In this document: positions 57,241 to 64,000 of the stretch, piece by piece | Position numbering within the stretch: the first letter of the stretch is position 1 | Layout: each line of letters starts with the position of its first letter | DNA from: Larix kaempferi | Taxonomy: Eukaryota; Streptophyta; Pinopsida; Pinales; Pinaceae | Length of the DNA stretch: 64,000 bases | NCBI GenBank assembly: GCA_027924585.1 | Contig: BSBM01000440.1 | Location: 14,353,501-14,417,500, forward strand | Direction: 5' to 3' | Program-made: the position numbers and the translations under genes | The notes under the pieces: model-generated | Database searches by the model: none | Seen by the model: the letters and a program-made list of their open reading frames with translations, nothing else | Told to the model about the DNA's origin: nothing

Positions 57241-57283
57241 CAAGCCAAAACCGCCCCTAAAGGGCTATTTTGTTGTAGTGACA

Positions 57284-57664
57284 TCAAGTTATAGCACTTT
57301 GTATGGTTACTTTCAGCTTTCTTAATAATAACTTGGCCTATTCTCCCATGTCAGGTCTCTTTTATTGATATGTGATATGATATATTAGATCTTGTTAATG
57401 AACTTTTGTTTGGAAGGTTGGTTTCCATTTTATGATTGCAGGTTCAATAGCTTTGGAAATCAAGCTTGGAACTGGAACTAGAACAACTCTAAGGTAATAG
57501 GAAAACCATTTATTTTTTCCCCTTCCTTTCCATGTTTGAATGCTTGTGCATGCTTAATCTAGGAGTTTAGGGTTCCATTTGTTTTGTTTCTGTCATAGAT
57601 TGAACATTTAGAAAATTAGTTTCTATGAGAGGGTTTAACTATCCGTAGGAAGAATTCGCTAACA
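57284..57664 (+). repeat. 3' LTR of element E, second part
   Basis: Continues TCAAG-TATAGCACTTTGTATG exactly where the first part stopped and ends TTCGCTAACA. Confidence 0.95.
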
Positions 57665-58000
57665 CAAAGAATTTGTGGGATTTTGCGTGTATGAGGATTT
57701 ATTCAATACCAAAATTTGTGCCCTGTGAGGTGCCAACACTGTCAAGGTTTTAGGCTTAGCTACCCCTCCCCTGGATGCTAGATGTGGATTGGTAACCATA
57801 AAATCTTGTGCTTAGGTACCACATAGGTGAAGGTAGGGGTATTCCTACCAACCTTGAACATACATCGATCCAAATTGATAAAACCCTTGGAGGGTGTCCC
57901 TTTCCTTTTGGGGATACTTGCACCAAGAAGGAGCATTAGCGGAGGCCTTGGTAACTATTCTCGAACCTTTGATATCTGGATGTGTGTTTGACGGACAATC
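57665..58000. other. Flank between elements E and F
   Basis: No gene seen. By position it should continue the leader of element D interrupted at 30257, or be the end of the LTR of element F. Confidence 0.4.
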
Positions 58001-58879
58001 TACCGAGAGCGGACTCAAGGCCTGATCTCCCTATCTCAACGTGAGTCTGGAACAAATAGAGACAGGACATAAATGACTCTCCTAGATCTAATTAGAGATC
58101 AAGGAACTAGATGCTCTTACCTTCTCAGATCGGTGATCCTTTCTCCTCGAATGTTGCTCCAAAGCTTGATGGTCTTCAAATCCAAGCTGTAAAACCTACC
58201 AAGACAATACAACAACACAAGCAGTAAAATAACATCTACACAATAATAGATCTAAGTAAGCAGTTAAGTAGGCATACTACACAACATATCATTAACACAA
58301 TGAGATTGGTGGAAAGCATTTATATTACTGTATTAAAAGGGAAATACATAGGATGAAGAGATTACAACCAATGACTTAACATAGTAGTCCTTCTCTGATC
58401 AAGCCAATGCCAAAGCCTCCAAAGGGATGAGGGATCTCTCAAGGGATGAGTAGAGATCTCTCCTAAGTTAATTTCACCAGCACTTAGATACAATAGACTT
58501 CCTCCCTTTGGAATGGGAGTGAGCTTCACTTATATAGGACAAAGTGGATATGATAGGTTGAGATATGGTAGGAGAGAGATAGGGGATCCCACCCAAAGGG
58601 CTAGGAATCGAATGCCAGCTTCCCCAAAGGCTAGGGATAGGTATACACATCAGCGGGTTTCAAGAATGAGCTCGAAGAAGCTATTTTAGTCCATTAACTG
58701 TCATCGTCGCAGGCTGCAAGAGGACAACCTGCGACATCGCAGGTTGCATGAATAACCTGCGACGACCTCTCAAAACCTAGTACAAATGAGTTTACATCTC
58801 TTCTAGGTAAATGAATTAGTCAAGGAAACTTTAGGGATGTCTACACTGAGTCTCATGATGGAAATATTTAGGTGTAACA
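58000..58879 (-). repeat. 3' LTR of element F (left boundary approximate)
   Basis: Begins TGTTACACCTAAATATTTCC on the minus strand at 58879, after the polypurine tract, similar to TGTTATACCTC in E. A TATATAAG lies on the minus strand near 58540. The left end cannot be fixed without the other LTR and may reach about 57700. Confidence 0.65.
58706..58762. repeat. Two adjacent short hairpins in the LTR of element F
   Basis: GTCGCAGG (58706-58713) pairs with CCTGCGAC (58728-58735), and TCGCAGGTT (58737-58745) pairs with AACCTGCGA (58754-58762). They lie downstream of the TATA box region in upstream LTR sequence by element orientation. Confidence 0.8.
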
Positions 58880-58895
58880 GAATTCCCCCCAAAGC
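58880..58895 (-). other. Polypurine tract of element F
   Basis: GCTTTGGGGGGAATTC on the minus strand directly before the LTR. Confidence 0.85.
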
Positions 58896-59879
58896 ATGAA
58901 GTTGTTTGAAACTGGACAAGTGAAATGATTTGACAGAAGGAATGGCAATGGATCATCCGACGAAGGAAACTGCTGCAATACAATTGACCTAAGTACACAG
59001 TCTCATATCACGTACAACATGGTTGCCGACCAATACATTGCAGATCCATGATAGTAATGACCGACTGAACACAATCATGGCTACTAGACACAAGCGTATA
59101 TCCATAACACAACCACGACCAATACAAATGTGGATCCACGTAATATGACTCAAAACAACCTCCATCGCAACGTGGGTAAAACATGACTCCCCAGTGTCTT
59201 AAAACCGAACCCGCAATGATACGAAGCTATCCATGTGATTACAAATGTCTTGACGTCGAACATGGTAGAAACCACTTGATTACCGGTCATTGATGTATAC
59301 CCTTAACAAGCACGAGGGAAATCACCATTAATGTCAATGATTCCCAAGTTATCACAGTACATATCATCAAGCGTGAATAAATGAGCTGAAGTCAAACGCC
59401 GGATGAAATCTTTCAATCAAGAGTCAATGATGTAAACTCATGTTGAAAGTGAGGGTAACCCGCCATTGAGGCATGCAGGCCCAAGGTACTCGATTGGTTT
59501 CTAGATTCAATCCTCGGATGATGATTTGAAGTCGACAAGGATGAACCCATCGAAGGAGGGCTATGATGAATCCCCCATCATTGATAGGAAACACGACAAC
59601 AGATGTTTTGGAGTAGATCAGATGGTAAAGTAACATACGAGACCGACTCAGAGTAGACCAACATGGTGGAAGGTGTACTGACTGTAGATAATGAGTGGTG
59701 AAAGTATTCTTGAACATAGGCGTAGCATGACTTGGGTAGTATTGACATGATGAGTATGAGGACAAATGGATGATCCAAGTGCAGTATTCAAATTCAAATG
59801 AGTGCCATGTTCAAGAACGACTAGGTACTGCCACAGATAAAGAGTGTAACATAAAAGCTTTCCTTTTTCCCCATCATGA

Positions 59880-61560
59880 ATGATGAGTTCTTCATGTGTT
59901 TTTAACGAGCTTGATGAGGGTAACCAGATGCTCGATATCGCTCATCTCATAGATGAGTCCAGTCCCAAATTTTTTCCGAACTTGGGAGGAGGACGGGTTC
60001 ATCCCATGACGGTCCCTCAATGTTAGAGTTTAACGAGTCCATAGAAGGTAAACTAGGTCATCATTTCATGTTTAGAGAGTTCGAAAAGAACTAAAGAAGA
60101 CTTCGACGGTCTTTTTTCGTAAAGTTAGCCTCATCGCCTGAAAAAGGGTAAAACAACGTGAGAGAGGACTCTTCCAGTCATGATTGGATGGAGTATACAT
60201 TTTTCGTAAATAGTGCCCCCTAGTCCGAAAAAGGGGTAAACTATCACTAGGGAGATGATCATTCAAATCCTTTTACAAGCGTGAACGAATCAATTTTGCT
60301 TGGCCATCTTTTCCTATTTTAGGAGTCTAAAAAGAGCTTAAAGAGGACTCCATGAACAACTTTGTCATGGTTGATAACCGAGTACGACAAAGGAAAAAGT
60401 AAACTTGGCACAGTTCCTTTTCCGTAAATAATCTAGCGAGGCCAGATAAAGTAATAAACCTATACTCGTTAGAGAAACCTTTTTACTCAAATTTTTAATG
60501 AGCACGATAATGGTATCAAAAGCACTCAGAATCTTTTTCATATTTGAACCAGAGCACGAAAAAAGTAGAAAATAAGCTCAAACCACTTTTCATGTTTTAA
60601 CCAGAGCACGAAAAAAAAGTGAAAGTAAGCTCAAAACCACTTTTCATGTTTTAACCAGAGCATGAAAAAGTGAAAAGTAAGCTCAAGTACCATCTTACTG
60701 TTTTTAACGAGCTCGAATATAGGAGAAAAGAATGCTCATAATGTCTGCTTCATTTTTTAACGAGCTTGCAACAGAAAATGAACTATGCTCGGGATTATTT
60801 TCATGGTTTAATGAGCTTGAAACCAAAAGAAAAGTATACTCGAAAACATTCCCATTGGCCGAAGCGTTTCCATCATGATATCCAGGAGGTTGCTATATGC
60901 CCCCAGCATGATTGCTAGAAGTAAGTGACTTAACTCCAACATAATGTGGAGAGGCGATCGAGTTGACTTCAACATGACATCTAGAGGTTGAAGACATGCC
61001 CCCCAAGCTTCATTTCATTCGTCTAAGGCATAGGTGAATGAAAAGAAGGTTTAGGTACTAAGTCAACGAGAAGACTCGACTCAAAGGGAAAGGATCTGTT
61101 TCATTTTGTAATGAGCTTGACACAGAAAAAGAACCATGCTCATAGGAATCTATTTAATTTTTTAACGAGCTTGACATAGAAAGGGAACCATGCTCGTGGG
61201 AACCTATTTCATTTTTAACGAGCTTGACATAGAAAGGGAACCATGCTCATAGGAACCTATTTCATTTTTTAACGAGCTTGACATAGAAAGGGAACTATGA
61301 TCGTATGATACCGTTTCATTTTTTAACGAGCTTGACACAGGAATAGAACCATGCTCGCATGGTACTATTTCATTTTTTAACGAGCTTGACACAGGAATAG
61401 AACCATGCTTGCAGAATGGTTTCATTTTTACGCAAGCTTGAAACCAAAGGTAAACTATGCTTGGGAGGGTCTATTTCATTTTTTAACGAGCTTGAAAGAG
61501 AATAAAACTATGCTCACAAGAACCCATTTCATTTTTTAATGAGCTTGAAACCAGACTGAA
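59880..61560 (-). repeat. Stem-loop array in the tail of element F
   Basis: Units near 61099-61560 repeat about every 50-60 bp with TTTCATTTTTTAACGAGCTTG and GAACCATGCTC. The part 59880-60480 is collinear with 360-950 of element A (shared TTTTTCGTAA, CCGAAAAAGGGGTAAA, TTTTAGGAGTC-AAAAGAGCTTAA). An example stem is CTTTGTC (60360-60366) with GACAAAG (60386-60392). Confidence 0.8.
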
Positions 61561-61684
61561 AAAATTCTGCTTGAAGATCGGCCCTACCCAACATGATGTC
61601 CAGAGGTTGGTAGGGTGCCCCCCCAGCATAAGAAACTAGGGGAACAACTGCAGCATGATGCCCAGAGGCTGAGACCTGCCCCCA

Positions 61685-62277
61685 TCACGAGGGGGAAGAA
61701 ACCACTAGAACATGTAGAACATTTAGGGAATTCTGACGACTAGGAGGCATGCGATGAGTGGGTGTCACAAAGGAAAGCTGATCAATGGTCACAATATTCC
61801 ATGATGAGGAAAATACATTACTCGGAAAGAGTGTGGACACTACATCTTTCATAGCATAGACATAATCACGTCCAAGGAGCAGATTGAAATATAAAGGACC
61901 TTGGGAAAACCATGACATCAACATAAAAAAATTTACCTCCCAAGGTGACAGGTAACTGTTGAATAATCCCTAAAGGTCCGGTAGGTCTTCTATTGAAAGC
62001 CAGGAATTTGGCCGGTAACCGGCACAAGCTGAGGAGACCCTATAGATTTCCAAGCAGTTGAGGATAAAATACTAACAGAAGCTCCCTCGTGAACTATAGT
62101 GGGAAATATTTCTTTATTGGAAACACCTACAGATATCTGGAAAGGAACATCTGAGGGGAGACGAGATTCTTCTAGACTATTCCAATCAAATGAAATAACC
62201 TCAATACTTGGAGGGAGGCTCTGTGGACAAGACTTCTCCTTGCCTATAACTTTCTGAACCGACCATAAACATATCAA
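61685..62277 (-). pseudogene. Protease region of element F
   Basis: PFQISVGVSNKEIFPTIVHE carries the active-site region with HEG, so the catalytic aspartate is lost. LLGRDYVYAMKDVVSTLF follows. A frameshift near 61990 divides it. It is in the +1 frame relative to ORF1, as in E. Confidence 0.82.
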
Positions 62278-63405
62278 CGGTTTCCAAATCGCTTTCAGTT
62301 GGAAAAGCAGGATACGATGAAGACTTTGTGATGGTGACTGCTTCTATCTGGGCATTTTTCAATGAAAGAGCCGGGTGGACCGAGGATAAAACTGGATCTA
62401 CCACTGGCATTTTTCTCTTCAAAGGAGGAGTGGGATCAACCAAAGATGAAGCTCGATTAATCACTTGGATTTTCACTCGTCATAGGAGGAGTGGGGGTCA
62501 ACCAAGAACGAAACTTGATTAACCACTTGGGTATCATCCCTCAAGGGGAATGGGGTTGGATTGACTTCCCTATCAACCAGTGTAGGATTAGGGGACAACC
62601 TACAATACTTCGTTCGAAGGTGTTTATGGGATGTGTCCATGTCTTCCAACAATTGTGAAGCTTCATCCATACGAGGACAAAGGTAAGTACAGTGCATGCC
62701 CTTGCATAACCAACAAGGATCTGCAGCTCTACCCTTCCGACCCTTAATTACAATGCCACTAGTTGATGGGGCATCATCAGTATGATGTTCAAAGACTGAT
62801 GACATGGGTTGTTCAAAACACGACCATATTTCTAAGACCTTGAGATACCAGGACATCTCTTAAGAAAATGGGACCCCCTTACAAATATTGCAAGGGAATT
62901 TCAGTTTACGCAAATTCGAAACAGGTGTATTGGTGCCCCCAACATGATGATCAGTGGTTGGTGAGTCCCCATAATGATGATCAGTGGTTGGGGTTGTGGC
63001 CTTCTGCTTAGTATTCTTCTTCTTAGTATTCCCTTTCTTCTTCTTCTCACCCTCTTTCTTACTAACATCGGGATTTTCAATAGGAGAAGAGGAAGAGATG
63101 GAAGTCGATTCAACTTTCGACGAAGAAGGAGAAGGGTCACCATGAGATTGATGCTCATGTGGTGAAGGACCTAGGTTTGACACGATTGGTGCACTTGGTG
63201 TAATTGGATTGGAGAATAACCATGTTGGTAATCCTATCATCAATCCAGGAAGACTCAACATAGCCATAAATGGAGGATCAACAATTCCACAAGGGGGAAT
63301 AACAAATGGCATACCATGGAAAGGGGTTTCCTGGTTGGTATTCCCAGAAGAATCTTCCATATCTAAAATTCTAAGAGTTTCTAAAGTACCACACAAATCA
63401 AACAC
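62201..63405 (-). pseudogene. ORF1 of element F: zinc-knuckle Gag-like protein
   Basis: Starts with MEDSSGNTNQETPFHGMPF (an upstream methionine at 63405 is also possible), then LSLPGLMIGLPTWLFSNP and a lysine-rich stretch. The first knuckle (CNICKG then a frameshift near 62858) is destroyed; the second, CWLCKGMHCTYLC, keeps the CX2CX3HX4C spacing seen in E. It ends LSTEPPSKY, matching ISTEPPQV in E. Confidence 0.8.
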
Positions 63406-64000
63406 TACTCAAGTCTAAAATCAACAAGCAAACTGTGTGAATAGGAGTGGATGAAAAGTCAGGATCCTCACAGGATTATCAAGGTTTTGCAACTCGCTAT
63501 ATGCCGCAGGGTCCAACAGTAAAACGCGATAAGGAGGATTGGGACCGTACCCTTGCCTGAATACTAGACTACCTGGAATGTACGTGCATAGTAATCTCCC
63601 CGAGTGTTGTTCTCGGTGTATTGCAATGCCAAGACGGCAAAATGGTTAACTCAGTTGGTCACAAGAATCCTAGGAGTGTCTCCCAATATACTTAAGATAC
63701 GTGGGAGCTCAAATCCGTAGTGGTGTTGTCTAATGCACAACTGTATGGCACAAGACCTTCCTATATACTACTGAGTACGTGAAACACATTTCGATATACG
63801 CCAAGTACGTGAAACACCTTTCGACATACGCGAAGTACCTGATGGGTACGTGAAAGCGATTTGATATACCTGGTTGGTACGTGAAAGAGATTCGATATAC
63901 TGATAAGTATAAGGAAGACTACAATACCCCCAGAATACAGTGCTGGCAAGTAACGATAGCTGCCTGGTTTTACGACGCTAGAACACGTCTCTAACTTACA
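63406..64000 (-). other. Leader of element F
   Basis: No gene seen, and the antisense block found in A and E is not visible in this part. Confidence 0.55.
63770..63910. repeat. 30-bp tandem repeat in the leader of F
   Basis: GTACGTGAAA with a following TTCGATATAC occurs at 63775, 63805, 63846 and 63878, with a variant at 63835. Confidence 0.85.

Larger units (their letters stand above)
38980..57280. mobile_element. CACTA (EnSpm-like) DNA transposon, 18,301 bp, with captured host gene fragments
   Basis: The left end is CACTACTACATTTTTGGCC and the right end, read inward on the minus strand, is CACTACAACAAAATAGCCC. A 3-bp duplication ACA flanks it (38977-38979 and 57281-57283), and removing the element restores an LTR collinear with 30870-30890 of the 5' LTR. 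Both ends carry dense subterminal repeats. No CACTA transposase (TNPD/TNPA type) was recognised, so it is probably non-autonomous. It contains E1, ABCG and DnaJ fragments in the same orientation, a SINE-like sequence, a PLE fragment and several repeats. Confidence 0.93.
30258..57664 (+). mobile_element. Element E: non-autonomous Gypsy element, interrupted by a CACTA transposon
   Basis: LTRs at 30258-31257 and 38364-38979 plus 57284-57664, a primer-binding site, a leader, one zinc-knuckle ORF, a protease, a stem-loop tail and a polypurine tract. No RT, RNase H or integrase is present between protease and 3' LTR. Without the CACTA insert the element is about 9.1 kb. CAAAG occurs at both ends (30251-30255 and 57665-57669) but the left copy is offset by two bases, so the target duplication is uncertain. 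Confidence 0.9.
58000..64000 (-). mobile_element. Element F: non-autonomous Gypsy element of the E family, 5' end outside window
   Basis: On the minus strand: leader, zinc-knuckle ORF1, protease, stem-loop tail, polypurine tract and 3' LTR. The order and proteins match element E and no RT or integrase occurs. The 5' LTR should lie right of the window. Confidence 0.85.

Noticed and set aside
61204-61425. Serine-rich repeat frame on the minus strand
   Set aside because: It is the tail repeat of element F in an open frame; no equivalent frame is kept in E.

Overview
The window is transposable-element sequence from a large plant nuclear genome and contains no intact host gene. Plant markers are a Copia pol with plant-type RNase H, several Ty3/Gypsy elements of Tat-like character, a CACTA transposon, and captured fragments of a ubiquitin-activating enzyme E1, a PDR-type ABCG transporter and a DnaJ protein. 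A Penelope-like element (PLE) with a GIY-YIG endonuclease points to a conifer, because PLEs of this kind (Dryads) are known from conifers. That species guess is inference.

Layout. 1-10783 (minus): Gypsy element A, nearly full coding set (gag, protease, double zinc knuckle, RT, RNase H, integrase), 5' LTR at 10067-10783; its 3' LTR lies left of the window. A sits in a Copia element (10784-14131, plus), of which the pol end, a minisatellite-rich 3' UTR and the 3' LTR (13537-14131) remain. The Copia sits in Gypsy element C (14132-23977, minus), which has an extra ORF downstream of integrase and a 5' LTR at 23183-23977. 23978-30257 holds remnants: a Gypsy gag fragment, a 5'-truncated PLE with a hammerhead-like motif, and the LTR end and primer-binding site of element D. 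30258-57664 is element E (plus), a non-autonomous Gypsy relative with LTRs of about 1 kb and only a zinc-knuckle ORF and a protease. Its 3' LTR is split by an 18,301-bp CACTA transposon (38980-57280) with an ACA target duplication. From about 58000 to beyond 64000 (minus) is element F, of the same family as E.

How the parts relate. A, E and F share a long 3' tail built of stem-loop units; A and E also share an antisense block in the 5' leader; all three share protease and PF..PP..SLPGL segments. The simplest reading is that E and F are non-autonomous derivatives mobilised by an A-like partner. The CACTA element has no recognisable transposase but carries, in one orientation and with introns kept, pieces of at least three unrelated host genes. 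All coding regions carry stops or frameshifts, several of them CGA to TGA or CAG to TAG changes expected from cytosine deamination.
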